A stretch of DNA of 64,000 nt. Origin: Lysinibacillus odysseyi 34hs-1 = NBRC 100172 (lineage in GTDB: Bacteria; Bacillota; Bacilli; Bacillales_A; Planococcaceae). Shown here piece after piece: positions 52,756 to 61,470 of the stretch. Within the stretch, counting starts at the first letter, position 1. Each line of letters starts with the position of its first letter. A model generated the notes under the pieces. It did not search any database, had not been told where the DNA came from, and was given only the letters and a program-made list of their open reading frames with translations. The DNA lies in assembly GCF_001591965.1 (NCBI RefSeq), contig NZ_BCVX01000008.1, forward strand, positions 124,001-188,000, read 5' to 3'. Position numbers and translations under genes: made by a program.

Positions 52756-53592
52756 TTATTCTTCTTCAAAATATGGATTTTTTTTATAGGTGCTGCGATA
52801 AGTAGACGGTGGCATACCGAAGTGCTTTTTAAAAACACGGCTAAAATAGAAGCTATCGAGATAACCTGTTTGCTCTGCGATTTTTGCCATTGGAAAAGAG
52901 CTTGTCCTTAACAGTTCCTTTGCCTTCCCCAGCCGATATTCCGTTAAGTATTGAATCGGCGTCAGGCCTGTTAGCTTTTCAAACGATTGGGAAAACCTTC
53001 TCCGTTCCATTCCGAACTTTCTTGCCAGCTCACTAATGAGCAATTCCTCTGTATAATGTTGATGTATGTATTCTAAAGCGGCTGTAATGCTATTTTGGTT
53101 TTCATAACAATCATTTCGGGCAGCTATTAAAATTTGCTCGAGCAGATGAAAAAACATCACTTGTGTATGGAGTTTCGACATAGAATCCGGCTTTGCCTGC
53201 TGTTGGAGAAGCTGAAGAGCCATCTGCTGAATATGATTGCTATCATTAACGGACAATGAAAAGTGGCGATGAAGCATTTCCCTATACGGCTCAGGCGTAT
53301 TTATTAACCGGTAATGGATGACTGCATATTCCCACGGGCTACTTAAGGATTCTATTTCTATATTCATGGAAGATCCTGCATGGACGATCATCTGTCTATT
53401 CATCTTGTATACCGAACCATTAAATGAAAAATGTGCTCTTCCTATCAGTGGAATGACAAGTCCACAAACATCCCGTGCCGTTTTTCTTCCACAGTCCTTT
53501 TCGCCTGCCTCCATCCTATTCGTAAAAGCATTCACAAATTGAATGGAAGAGCTCGCATAGTATTCGATTACTTGATTGATTGACAGTTCCAT
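52756..53592 (-). CDS. AraC-family regulator of siderophore uptake (Btr-like)
   Basis: A 278-residue regulator. An N-terminal cupin-like sensing region (about 15-160) is followed by two helix-turn-helix motifs of AraC type (LISELARKFGMERRRFSQSFEKLTGLTPIQYL and MAKIAEQTGYLDSFYFSRVFKKHFGMPPSTYR). By position it resembles B. subtilis Btr, which senses ferric bacillibactin and activates feu genes, though Btr also has a binding-protein domain that this one lacks. I chose the ATG at 53592, after GGAGG. It is divergent from the esterase gene and shares a Fur box. Confidence 0.88.
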   Translation of the reverse strand: MELSINQVIEYYASSSIQFVNAFTNRMEAGEKDCGRKTARDVCGLVIPLIGRAHFSFNGSVYKMNRQMIVHAGSSMNIEIESLSSPWEYAVIHYRLINTPEPYREMLHRHFSLSVNDSNHIQQMALQLLQQQAKPDSMSKLHTQVMFFHLLEQILIAARNDCYENQNSITAALEYIHQHYTEELLISELARKFGMERRRFSQSFEKLTGLTPIQYLTEYRLGKAKELLRTSSFPMAKIAEQTGYLDSFYFSRVFKKHFGMPPSTYRSTYKKNPYFEEE

Positions 53593-53622
53593 TTTTGTAT
53601 CTTCCTCCATTGACTTCGTAAT

Positions 53623-53637
53623 TGAAAATGATTATCA
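53623..53637. promoter_or_regulatory. Fur box between the AraC and esterase genes
   Basis: TGAAAATGATTATCA matches the 7-1-7 Fur consensus with one mismatch. It is 31 bases from the AraC start and 46 from the esterase start, so both may be iron-repressed. Confidence 0.82.
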
Positions 53638-53682
53638 TTTAAAATATTATAACAATGAATATGGAATGAGGGTAGCTGGTTT

Positions 53683-54438
53683 ATGAATGATTTTTTGCTA
53701 AATTCCCATTTTACAAACACGGCCTATACTATTAAAGTTTATATACCCGATGGACAGACACCTGAGGCAGGCTTCCCTATCCATTATGTACTGGATGGTT
53801 TATCCTATTTTGGATTTGTTAAAGATGCAGTGCGCCTGCAGCAATTGAATCAAATGAAAACAGGTATAGGCCCCGCTATTGTAGTCGGGATTTGCCATCA
53901 AGAAGAGGAAATGCGCGAGCGCCGCTTTATTGACTATACAGCTCCTGCAGAAGAATTAGTTATGCCCAAGCATGCAAAAGGGAAAATCCCTTCCATTTAT
54001 GGAGGGGGCGAACAGTTTTTCAGCTTCATTGAGCAAGAGCTCATTCCGCTTATAGAAGGGAAATATCCAGTCAACACTAAACAGCGGACACTGTTTGGGC
54101 ACTCTCTCGGCGGCTACTTTGCTCTATGGTGCCTTTTTAATCATCCTGAAAAATTTGAGCATATCATAGCGATCAGCCCATCGATCTGGTGGAACGGGGA
54201 AGAGTTAATGGAAATGGGCGCCCGTTTTATCGCTCATGGGGGAAGTATAAAGAATACCGGTGTTTTTATTTCAGTCGGTGAACGTGAAGGGTTTATGGTA
54301 GAGGATGCTAAGAAAATGGATACAATGCTGAAGATTGCCAACCTGAAGGTAGAATGCTATATAGCACCGGGGGAAAATCATGCCTCTGTTGTTCCTACCG
54401 TTGTGAGCCGCGCTCTCCGGTTTTGCTCCGACAAATAG
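53683..54438 (+). CDS. Siderophore esterase (BesA/YbbA-like)
   Basis: A 251-residue alpha/beta hydrolase. The nucleophile Ser is in LFGHSLGGYFALW near 143, the substrate loop SIWWNGEELM lies near 170 and a late His in GENHASVVP near 235. Related esterases (BesA, IroE, Fes) cleave trilactone siderophores in the cytosol to free iron. GAGGG precedes the ATG. It shares a Fur box with the AraC gene. The natural siderophore is not known; no biosynthesis genes are in the window. Confidence 0.85.
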   Translation: MNDFLLNSHFTNTAYTIKVYIPDGQTPEAGFPIHYVLDGLSYFGFVKDAVRLQQLNQMKTGIGPAIVVGICHQEEEMRERRFIDYTAPAEELVMPKHAKGKIPSIYGGGEQFFSFIEQELIPLIEGKYPVNTKQRTLFGHSLGGYFALWCLFNHPEKFEHIIAISPSIWWNGEELMEMGARFIAHGGSIKNTGVFISVGEREGFMVEDAKKMDTMLKIANLKVECYIAPGENHASVVPTVVSRALRFCSDK

Positions 54439-54451
54439 ATTGCATGCAAAA

Positions 54452-54478
54452 GGCAGCATCCGTAAAAGATGCTGCCTT
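54452..54478. terminator. Hairpin GGCAGCATC-loop-GATGCTGCC, copy 1
   Basis: A 9-bp stem with CGTAAAA loop, just after the esterase stop. The 28 bases around it recur exactly at 54676-54703. The T-run is short. Confidence 0.65.
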
Positions 54479-54601
54479 AGCCTGTTGACAAACGCTTTCA
54501 TCCCGCGTTGCTTGCCTCGCTCGTCCACTCCTGAACTTAGGTTCTATTCGCGTCTTCGCTCGTCGGCGCGCCTTGTCTGGCAAACGTTTTCAAGACAGGC
54601 T
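54479..54601. repeat. GC-rich 123-bp element with inverted ends
   Basis: Ends AGCCTGTTGACAAACG and CGTTTTCAAGACAGGCT are imperfect inverted repeats. The interior is clearly GC-richer than the flanks and holds CGCTCGTC twice. No reading frame fits. It lies between two identical hairpins. It may be a miniature mobile repeat or a structured RNA. Confidence 0.5.
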
Positions 54602-54636
54602 GGGTAAATCTCTTTTTCATTATTCTCTAAAAATAC

Positions 54637-54671
54637 GTAAAGACAAAGTCGTAAAAAGACTTTGTCTTTAC
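54637..54671. terminator. Strong hairpin, 14-bp stem
   Basis: GTAAAGACAAAGTC and GACTTTGTCTTTAC pair perfectly over the loop GTAAAAA. It lacks a T-run on either strand, so its role as a terminator is uncertain. Confidence 0.55.
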
Positions 54672-54676
54672 TCTGA

Positions 54677-54704
54677 GGCAGCATCCGTAAAAGATGCTGC
54701 CTTC
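54677..54704. terminator. Hairpin GGCAGCATC-loop-GATGCTGCC, copy 2
   Basis: An exact copy of the hairpin at 54452, 5 bases beyond the end of uppP on the minus strand. It could terminate the minus-strand operon, or the plus-strand esterase with TTCTTTC. Confidence 0.65.
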
Positions 54705-54709
54705 TTTCA

Positions 54710-55534
54710 TTATAAATAAATAACGGCCATTAAAATAAGGGCCAAGACAATACGATAGATAGCAAACGGTGTTAATTTTACTTTTGAAATTAATTTCAAG
54801 AAGAACTTGATAGAAATAAGCGCAAAGACAAATGCACTAATAAAACCGATTGCATAAAATCCAAGGTGATCCATGTTGATTTGATCCCAGTTTTTAAATA
54901 GCGAAAGACCACTGGCACCGGCCATAATAGGCACTGCCATGATGAAGGTAAAGTCTGCCGCTGTCTTGTGGTCCAGCCCAAGCAATACACCACCGGAGAT
55001 TGTTGCGCCAGAACGAGAGAAGCCAGGCCATAACGATAGACATTGAATAAGTCCAATCTTCAAAGCTTTAGCATAAGAAATTTGATCAAGTGATGTAATC
55101 TTCGGTCGCTTCGGTCCAAATTTATCTGCAATAATCATTAGGAATGCCCCGATAAATAAACCGATGATCACCGTTTTAATGCCAAATAGATTTTCATCGA
55201 TGTAGTCCTCGAATAAAACACCAAACAAACCAGCCGGGATAATCCCAACAATAACATGTCCCAAATTAAACTTTGTTTTTTCCTGGCCTTCTATTTTATA
55301 TAAACCAACCAGGCTTAAAATTCGTTTCCACATGACTACTACAACTGCTAAGATCGAGCCTAGCTGAATGACAATTTTAAATGTATTGGCTGACCCCTGT
55401 CCTAAAAATTCTGTTGTTTTCAGCCATAAATCATCAACAATGATCATATGCCCTGTAGAAGACACAGGGGCGAACTCCGTCATCCCTTCAACAAAACCAA
55501 GGATGAGCGCTTTTAATAATTCAAGTAATTCCAT
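54710..55534 (-). CDS. uppP: Undecaprenyl-diphosphatase
   Basis: A 274-residue membrane enzyme with eight helices. It recycles the wall-lipid carrier by dephosphorylating undecaprenyl diphosphate and gives bacitracin resistance. The motifs are present: GFVEGMTEFAPVSSTGHMII near 13 (the two Glu and PVSSTGH) and LWPGFSRSGATISGG near 166 (Arg). The Ala in FAPV differs from the more usual LPI/FPV. AGGAG precedes the ATG. It starts 11 bases after the metallophosphoesterase, so the two form an operon. The lia genes of this window respond to damage to the same lipid cycle. Confidence 0.93.
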   Translation of the reverse strand: MELLELLKALILGFVEGMTEFAPVSSTGHMIIVDDLWLKTTEFLGQGSANTFKIVIQLGSILAVVVVMWKRILSLVGLYKIEGQEKTKFNLGHVIVGIIPAGLFGVLFEDYIDENLFGIKTVIIGLFIGAFLMIIADKFGPKRPKITSLDQISYAKALKIGLIQCLSLWPGFSRSGATISGGVLLGLDHKTAADFTFIMAVPIMAGASGLSLFKNWDQINMDHLGFYAIGFISAFVFALISIKFFLKLISKVKLTPFAIYRIVLALILMAVIYL

Positions 55535-55545
55535 TATTGAGCTCC

Positions 55546-56619
55546 TTATTTAGTAAATTCAATATCAACGATCCATAATTCTGATTGAGAACCGATTCTT
55601 GTAGGTGGTCCCCAAAAACCAAAACCGCTTGATACAAGAGTATTCATTGTACCTTTCCGCTTATATCCATAGTCAAGTTCAAAAATACGAGAAGTAATAA
55701 AACTGTTTGGCCACATCTGCCCTTTATGTGTGTGGCCGGATGTATGAAAATCCACCCCAAGTGCTGCAGGTGTCTCCAAATCATCAGGCGTATGGTTCAT
55801 CACAAACCATGGCAGTGCCCCATCTTCCGGCTGTAAACTTTCAAGCGGCTTACGTGACTTGTTCGTTTTATCCTCTTGCCCTGTTAAATAGAAACGATTA
55901 TGAACTAAAATGGTTTCATCCAATAGCATTTTTACATTGGAGGCCTCCATTTCTTTAATAAGCATAGGAATCTTTCCTCCATAATACTCATGGTTCCCTA
56001 ATACCCCATAGACACCATATGTCGTCTTAAGCTGCTTCATTACCTCGTGCATGCCGTCCTCGATATACCAGCTTGGATCGTCATCAATCAAGTCACCGAC
56101 GAGCAGTACTAAATCCGGCTTTGCTTCGTTTGCCTTTTGCACAAATTTTTCGAGGTGTCCCTTATTGGAAAGCACACCAAGATGAAAATCTGATGCTACT
56201 ACAACACGCATCGGCTCGCCCTTTTTATCAATCTGTATGGATAGCTCACGTGTAACCGGGGTGTAGGCATTATATGTACCGATACCAAACAAAACAACAA
56301 GTAAGGCAACTGCAATCGTTCCTACCCATAGTATACTTTTAATAGGTGTCAGCCAAATAATGAGGTTCGCAATAAGGCAGATAATCAAGCCGTATTGGAA
56401 AATGAACATCCAGTAGTTTCCGATTACTGCAAGCGGCTTCAGCAGTTCATGGATTCGTCCTAAAATAAACCCAAACGACACAATGAACAGTATAGTCCAA
56501 TAAAGCGGTTCGAGGCGGAAAATATGCAGGGCAATGAGCCACTTCTTTAAGTTCCAGCCTAAATAAAAGGTAATGCCGCCATATAAGGCTATGACGAGCG
56601 CTCCAATCAACACCCTCAT
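55546..56619 (-). CDS. Membrane-bound metallophosphoesterase (YkuE/YaeI-like)
   Basis: A 357-residue protein. Four helices in the first 125 residues anchor it, followed by a calcineurin-like domain: ASDFHLG near 146, GDLIDDDPS near 174, GNHEYYGG near 206, VMNHTPDD near 274 and GHTHKGQMWP near 295. The metal ligands are complete. B. subtilis YkuE-type relatives are phosphodiesterases. Its operon partner UppP suggests a lipid or wall-precursor phosphate as substrate; that is inference. GGGGAG precedes the ATG. Confidence 0.85.
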   Translation of the reverse strand: MRVLIGALVIALYGGITFYLGWNLKKWLIALHIFRLEPLYWTILFIVSFGFILGRIHELLKPLAVIGNYWMFIFQYGLIICLIANLIIWLTPIKSILWVGTIAVALLVVLFGIGTYNAYTPVTRELSIQIDKKGEPMRVVVASDFHLGVLSNKGHLEKFVQKANEAKPDLVLLVGDLIDDDPSWYIEDGMHEVMKQLKTTYGVYGVLGNHEYYGGKIPMLIKEMEASNVKMLLDETILVHNRFYLTGQEDKTNKSRKPLESLQPEDGALPWFVMNHTPDDLETPAALGVDFHTSGHTHKGQMWPNSFITSRIFELDYGYKRKGTMNTLVSSGFGFWGPPTRIGSQSELWIVDIEFTK

Positions 56620-56867
56620 ATTTGTACACGCTCCCCTATCTTCTTATGATAAGAATCATAGCTCCCAGTCAGCTATAAGCCAAAAGAAGGATTCTTTTAC
56701 GCAGAAATCCGCTGAAAAAATTATAGCACGTATAAGATAGCGAATCGAATCTAGTAGCGAAAAACTTTTTAGAAAGAGTTGTAATTATTCATAACTTTAT
56801 GAAGCTGTTCCTGTTAATTAGATGAATAACCGTCATAACAGGCTCAGCTTCGGCTTTAGTGCAGAAA

Positions 56868-56897
56868 AAGTACACCACCGTCCCCGGCAGTGTACTT
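56868..56897 (-). terminator. Terminator of the first OmpR-type two-component operon
   Basis: Minus strand: AAGTACAC and GTGTACTT pair around a GC-rich loop, followed by TTTTC. It lies 3 bases after the kinase stop. Confidence 0.8.
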
Positions 56898-56900
56898 CCT

Positions 56901-59084
56901 TTATACAGTGTTGATTTTCACAATGACTTTAAATAGATCACCATCAACTTCGATTTGCAGTTGGCCGCCGTGTAAATCTACAATAGATTGTGCAATAGCA
57001 AGGCCGAGCCCTGAGCCCTCCGTATGACGTGATGTATCTGCTCGTTTAAAGCGCTCTGTCAGCTCTTCTACATTTTCGCCGAGCTCATACTTTGCAACAT
57101 TTTTCACAGAGAATTCCGCTATACCGGAAACGGTGCGGAGCGAAACATAAACACGCGTTCCTTCAAGGCTGTATTTCCGGGCATTGAGAAGCAAGTTATC
57201 GACAACCCGCCACCATTTCTGGCCATCTACCTCCGCATATACCGGCTGATCATGAATCGCCACTCGTAAGTCAAGCCCAGCAGCAGTAAAGTCCTCTTCA
57301 TGCTCACCTGCAGCCTGCTGAAGCATTTGAGCTAAATCCACACGGCGCTTCATAATTTCCACATTCCCACTCGCCATTTTTGAAACATCAAACAAATCTT
57401 CAATAAGTGTCTTTAGCTTGGCAGATTTTTGGTCCAAAATCCCAACATATTTCGCCCGTTCTTCTTCTGTTAAATTTGGATTTTTCAAAAGATCCGTATA
57501 CGTAATAATCGATGTCAGCGGTGTACGCAGATCATGGCTGACATTCGTAATCAGCTCTGTCTTCAATCGTTCACTCTTTGCCTGCTCCTTCATCGATAAT
57601 TCGATTCCCTTCCGTAAATCATTCAAATTTTCGGCATGACGGGCAATCGGTGATTTCCCCTTTACTTTTATAGGGGATGTCAGGCGTCCGGCTGCCATTT
57701 CTTCTGTTTGTTTCATTACACGGTTTAGGTAGCCCATGCGTCGTAAGAAGATATATAGCGCCGGCAATAAAATGAAAGTGAATAATGGAGCATAAATCAC
57801 GATTAATCCAAACTGTAGTGTTACACCTGCAAGTCCGACCCCGCCCAAGAAGAAAATGAAGAGGAGCGCTGTCATCTGAATACCGATAGAACGGTTCAGG
57901 AAAACATCCTGACTTGCTTTTACGATTTTCATCACGAAAGAATCATTAAACGGTGCCTCTTCTGATTTGATGGACAAATAAGCCCAAACAGCCGTTACTA
58001 TCGTTGCACTAAATAAAACAAATTGCAGAACCAATAAAAAGATCAACTCAAACCCGTTTCTAAAGCCGCCATACATTGTATATTCATACAGCATGCCCTG
58101 AACCCGATAAACTCCGCTCTCCATAGCAGATAAAGTAAACAAAGCCAAGATAAACGAACAGGCTATTTTTACATCGGGCAGTAGACGGTAGAAACGCTCT
58201 TCTATATCCAGAACACCACTAAATAGCTGCCAGCTTGGTCTCCATACTGTAACCAATAAAAAGATTGCTGCTAAAGCGGCTGCCCAGATTAGATAAAAGA
58301 TAATTCTCTCCAATTTGAAAACATGGTATTCCTCACTAAAATCTGATTTCGTCAGCATAGACTTTGCCAAGCTGATAGAACCTGTAAAGTAGCGATCATC
58401 CTGGTTTACCTGTATATCGTATCCGATCAGTCCTGGCGAATTTGTATACTCTCCTAAATAAATAGACGAGACAGCTTCTGCCTGCAAGGGTTGAGATTCG
58501 GTAAATGTCTGTGTATAAGCTGCCTTTTCATCTCCCCATTTTTCCACACTTTTGGCTGTTTCCATATCCTTCAATTTATAATCAAAAAAGCTATAGGTTG
58601 ATTTAAACTCTCGTACACCACGTTCAAATTCTGTTTCGTACTTTGTAAGTGCTTCTTTCTTTAAAGCAATAATTTTTTCTTTTACTACATCGTCACTTTC
58701 AAAGTTCTTTTTGACCTCTTCAAGCTTATTATTCCTCTCCTCCTCCAAGGCTGTTCGTGCAGCTTCACCTATCGCTGGATCATCCAGGCGCTCACTGTAC
58801 TGTGATTCGATGTTCATCAGCTGATCACTAAGTGAGCCATAGTAACTGCGATAGTAGTCGATTTCTTCCGATGTGACTTCTATATTGTCCAACAATTCTT
58901 CAAAATCAATGGGATTTAGAATATATTGTTTGAGCCCGTCCAGAAATTGATTTTCTGTACCTTCAAAACGATCGGTATAGAAGTAATTGTCGGCCAGCAG
59001 TTCCTGCCCGCGATGTAAAAAGGAGATACCGCCAAAAGCGATAACAAACATAAGAAAAAGTGTGAGGAATAATCTTGTTTTCAT
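56901..59084 (-). CDS. Large membrane sensor histidine kinase
   Basis: A 727-residue kinase. A signal-anchor helix (about 5-25) is followed by a long extracytoplasmic, helical region (about 30-255) and several membrane helices (about 260-460). HisKA has NVSHDLRTPLTSIITYTDLL with phosphoacceptor His near 517, and HATPase has DNLLLNARKYS and GSGLGLAIAQSIVDLHGG. The C-terminus resembles VanS-type kinases, while the six or more helices are unusual. AGGAGG precedes the ATG. It follows the response regulator and a small membrane protein gene in one operon. The ligand is unknown. Confidence 0.88.
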   Translation of the reverse strand: MKTRLFLTLFLMFVIAFGGISFLHRGQELLADNYFYTDRFEGTENQFLDGLKQYILNPIDFEELLDNIEVTSEEIDYYRSYYGSLSDQLMNIESQYSERLDDPAIGEAARTALEEERNNKLEEVKKNFESDDVVKEKIIALKKEALTKYETEFERGVREFKSTYSFFDYKLKDMETAKSVEKWGDEKAAYTQTFTESQPLQAEAVSSIYLGEYTNSPGLIGYDIQVNQDDRYFTGSISLAKSMLTKSDFSEEYHVFKLERIIFYLIWAAALAAIFLLVTVWRPSWQLFSGVLDIEERFYRLLPDVKIACSFILALFTLSAMESGVYRVQGMLYEYTMYGGFRNGFELIFLLVLQFVLFSATIVTAVWAYLSIKSEEAPFNDSFVMKIVKASQDVFLNRSIGIQMTALLFIFFLGGVGLAGVTLQFGLIVIYAPLFTFILLPALYIFLRRMGYLNRVMKQTEEMAAGRLTSPIKVKGKSPIARHAENLNDLRKGIELSMKEQAKSERLKTELITNVSHDLRTPLTSIITYTDLLKNPNLTEEERAKYVGILDQKSAKLKTLIEDLFDVSKMASGNVEIMKRRVDLAQMLQQAAGEHEEDFTAAGLDLRVAIHDQPVYAEVDGQKWWRVVDNLLLNARKYSLEGTRVYVSLRTVSGIAEFSVKNVAKYELGENVEELTERFKRADTSRHTEGSGLGLAIAQSIVDLHGGQLQIEVDGDLFKVIVKINTV

Positions 59085-59096
59085 TTTTTATTCCTC

Positions 59097-59240
59097 CTAA
59101 AATAACTTGCGTAAAAGCTTGATGGTATCCATCAAATTTGTATCCACCCAGCTCCATACGTATGCCCCGATGCATACGATCCCTACAGCAGCGGCAATCA
59201 GGCTGCATGTTGAACAAATGCGCAGTACTTTATTTTTCAA
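59097..59240 (-). CDS. Tiny membrane protein between regulator and kinase (47 residues)
   Basis: A minus-strand frame from TTG 59240, overlapping the end of the response regulator by 11 bases, to TAG 59099-59097. The product begins MKNKVLRICSTCSLIAAAVG, continues IVCIGAYVWSWVDTNL and ends in DTIKLLRKLF. It has one hydrophobic helix with flanking charges. The kinase ribosome binding site AGGAGG overlaps its stop. The gap fully fits a small coupled gene. No strong ribosome binding site precedes the TTG; coupling would be needed. Confidence 0.6.
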   Translation of the reverse strand: MKNKVLRICSTCSLIAAAVGIVCIGAYVWSWVDTNLMDTIKLLRKLF

Positions 59241-59916
59241 TCTTGTATCCAAGGCCCCACACCACCTTCAGATAACGGGGATTTTTCGGATCGGCTTCGA
59301 TTTTTTCACGGATTTTCCGAATATGCACTGCTACAATGTTTTCCGCATTATACGCTTCTTCATTCCACACAATTTCATAAATTTCATTGATGGAAAACAC
59401 TCGTCCTGCGTTTTTCAATAGCAGCTCGGTAATCTTGTACTCGATTGGCGTCAGTTTCACAGGCTCACCGTCCACCCGCACCTCTTTTGCTTCCGGGTGG
59501 AGTGTAAGTCCTGATACTTCCTCCTGCTGGCGGTATGTGCCCAGCTCGGTGTAACGCCGCAGCTGGCTCTTCACACGTGCCATCAATTCCAGCGGGTGGA
59601 ACGGCTTTGTTAAATAATCATCCGCTCCAACCGACAATCCATGAATTTTATCCGTATCTTCCGCTTTTGCGCTGAGCATAAGAATCGGGATATTACGCTC
59701 TGCACGTATTTTGAATGTTGCTGTAATGCCGTCCATTTTCGGCATCATGATATCAAGGATAATGAGATGGACTTCATTCGTTTTCAAAAGCTCCAATGCT
59801 TCACTGCCATCCGCTGCCTTGAGCACATGATACCCTTCATTTCTCAGGTAGATCTCTATTCCGTCACGGATATCCTTGTCGTCATCCGTGACGAGCACAG
59901 TTAGCTTGCTCACCAT
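59230..59916 (-). CDS. OmpR/VanR-type response regulator
   Basis: A 228-residue regulator. Its receiver domain has DDD (11-13), phosphoacceptor Asp55 in LIILDIMMPKMDG and Lys104-type KPFHPLELMARV. A winged helix follows at about 135-228 (LTPIEYKITELLLKNAGRVFS, AVHIRKIREKIEADPKNPRYL). I chose the ATG at 59916, preceded by GAGGTG. First gene of the operon RR, small membrane protein, kinase. Confidence 0.92.
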   Translation of the reverse strand: MVSKLTVLVTDDDKDIRDGIEIYLRNEGYHVLKAADGSEALELLKTNEVHLIILDIMMPKMDGITATFKIRAERNIPILMLSAKAEDTDKIHGLSVGADDYLTKPFHPLELMARVKSQLRRYTELGTYRQQEEVSGLTLHPEAKEVRVDGEPVKLTPIEYKITELLLKNAGRVFSINEIYEIVWNEEAYNAENIVAVHIRKIREKIEADPKNPRYLKVVWGLGYKIEK

Positions 59917-60010
59917 AAACACCTCACTGCTTTTTCCTATAGTCTTATCGTAAAACAAAAAAATGAGTTTTTTTGTATGCCAAATCTGAAGAATTTCTTA
60001 AGAAGCTGCA

Positions 60011-60889
60011 CTATGCTTCTTCAGGGGAAGTTGTACGATTATTACCAAAGGTCAGCACGACAATTCCACCCAAGATAAGAAGAACCCCTGCCCAGGAAGT
60101 TAAAGATAGATATTCTCCCAGGAACAGTACGCCTAAAAGTGCGGCAGTCAACGGCTCGGCCAGACTCAATGTTACTGCTGCCGAAGAGTTGACAAAGCGG
60201 AGCCCAGCTAAAAATAATAGATAGGCAATACTCGTTGTGATAATCCCCATATAAAGCATCGGCAGGAGATTTCCCTTATCTGTTATCCATAATACACCTT
60301 CCATTAAGGCAATCGGTGCCAGTATAGCAGCACATAACGAAAATGTCATCGCCACAGCCGGCAATGTTTCTACCTGCTCCATCAACTGCTTGCTGACATT
60401 TGTATAAAGGGCAAACATTAAACCGGCACACAGCGCCAGCCCGATGCCGAAAGGATCGATTATCCCCTCTCCCCGGTTTATGAACAGCATGGCACAGCCG
60501 ATGATGGCAAAACTTGTTGCCCAAGCCCATATACGGCTCGGTCTTTCTTTCCAAATTGTCCATTCCAAAAGGCCGGAAAATACAGGTGAACTTCCAATTG
60601 TCATGACCGTTCCAATAGCTACTCCTGTAAAACGAATGGACGAGAAAAACAGACACTGGAATAAGGCAATGGCAAGGGCGGCAAGAATATTCCATTTCCA
60701 TGGCCATGTCCGCCAATTCATTTTTTTCATTACAAGAGTAATTATCAGTAATAATCCTCCCCCGATGCCCGATCGTACACAGGCAACAGAAAAGGGCGAA
60801 ATTCCCTCCTGAAGAAAGGTCTGTGTTGTCCCGGTCGTACCCCAAAGCATAGCTCCGAACAACACCATTATGTACGGTAAAGATTTCAT
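60011..60889 (-). CDS. EamA (DMT-superfamily) transporter
   Basis: A 292-residue membrane protein with ten helices and the two repeated EamA units. Typical segments are LFGAMLWGTTGTTQTFLQEGISPF at the start and EPLTAALLGVLFLGEYLSLTSWAGVLLILGGI near 243-274. These export amino acids, metabolites or drugs. The ATG is preceded by AAGGGGG. It stands alone. The substrate is unknown. Confidence 0.9.
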   Translation of the reverse strand: MKSLPYIMVLFGAMLWGTTGTTQTFLQEGISPFSVACVRSGIGGGLLLIITLVMKKMNWRTWPWKWNILAALAIALFQCLFFSSIRFTGVAIGTVMTIGSSPVFSGLLEWTIWKERPSRIWAWATSFAIIGCAMLFINRGEGIIDPFGIGLALCAGLMFALYTNVSKQLMEQVETLPAVAMTFSLCAAILAPIALMEGVLWITDKGNLLPMLYMGIITTSIAYLLFLAGLRFVNSSAAVTLSLAEPLTAALLGVLFLGEYLSLTSWAGVLLILGGIVVLTFGNNRTTSPEEA

Positions 60890-61026
60890 AAAAAGCCCCC
60901 TTACAAAGATTATAACGTCTGGAGGTTAAGTACGGAGCTTTTTTATAAATATAGAAGAAAATTCCTATAAATTCAGCCAGTTATAATAGGGCGAATGACC
61001 AACCATTCGTCTTGCTATCAAAAAGA

Positions 61027-61051
61027 AGTCTGCCCTCCTCGGACAGACTTT
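61027..61051 (-). terminator. Terminator of the second two-component operon
   Basis: Minus strand: AAGTCTG and CAGACTT pair over an 11-base loop with inner pairs, followed by CTTTTT. Confidence 0.75.
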
Positions 61052-61059
61052 TCTCACTC

Positions 61060-61455
61060 TTATTTTTCTTGAACTTCTATAAAGAATGTAATCACCATAA
61101 ACAATGTGAACGCTAGCAATAGCAATGTTCCTCCAACAATGAAAAAAATCATCACAAATGTGTCGTTCAAATTGAACGGATTCAAATTATACATCCACAT
61201 GCCGAATGTCAGCCCAAAAGCACCGGTCATTGCCAATATACTTTGAATTGTTACTAGTATTTTATGCTTAATTGTATAAACCTTATAGAATATCCCCCAG
61301 GCAAATACCGAAAGCCATCCGACCAACAGTATGTGTGCGTGGATTGGACGTAGCGAATAGTCTATATCTCCACTCATTTTAGAGCCTAAAAATGTTCCAA
61401 ACAAACCAAAGATTGCAGCAAATCGAATCAATCGAATTGACCATTTTTTCTCCAT
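61060..61455 (-). CDS. Four-helix membrane protein, unknown function
   Basis: A 131-residue protein with four hydrophobic helices (about 10-28, 38-58, 68-88 and 98-125). A conserved-looking segment, SLRPIHAHILLVGWLSVFAWGIFYKV, carries His-x-His at the head of helix two and resembles helix segments of heme-copper oxidase subunit I-like proteins. That likeness is weak. It is the last gene of the operon with kinase and regulator. AAGGAG precedes the ATG. Confidence 0.65.
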   Translation of the reverse strand: MEKKWSIRLIRFAAIFGLFGTFLGSKMSGDIDYSLRPIHAHILLVGWLSVFAWGIFYKVYTIKHKILVTIQSILAMTGAFGLTFGMWMYNLNPFNLNDTFVMIFFIVGGTLLLLAFTLFMVITFFIEVQEK

Positions 61456-61470
61456 TTCCCTTATCTCCTT

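Noticed and set aside
58963-59217. 84-codon minus-strand frame overlapping the kinase start
   Set aside because: It runs through the kinase ribosome binding site and start. The 47-codon frame at 59097-59240 fits the gap better.
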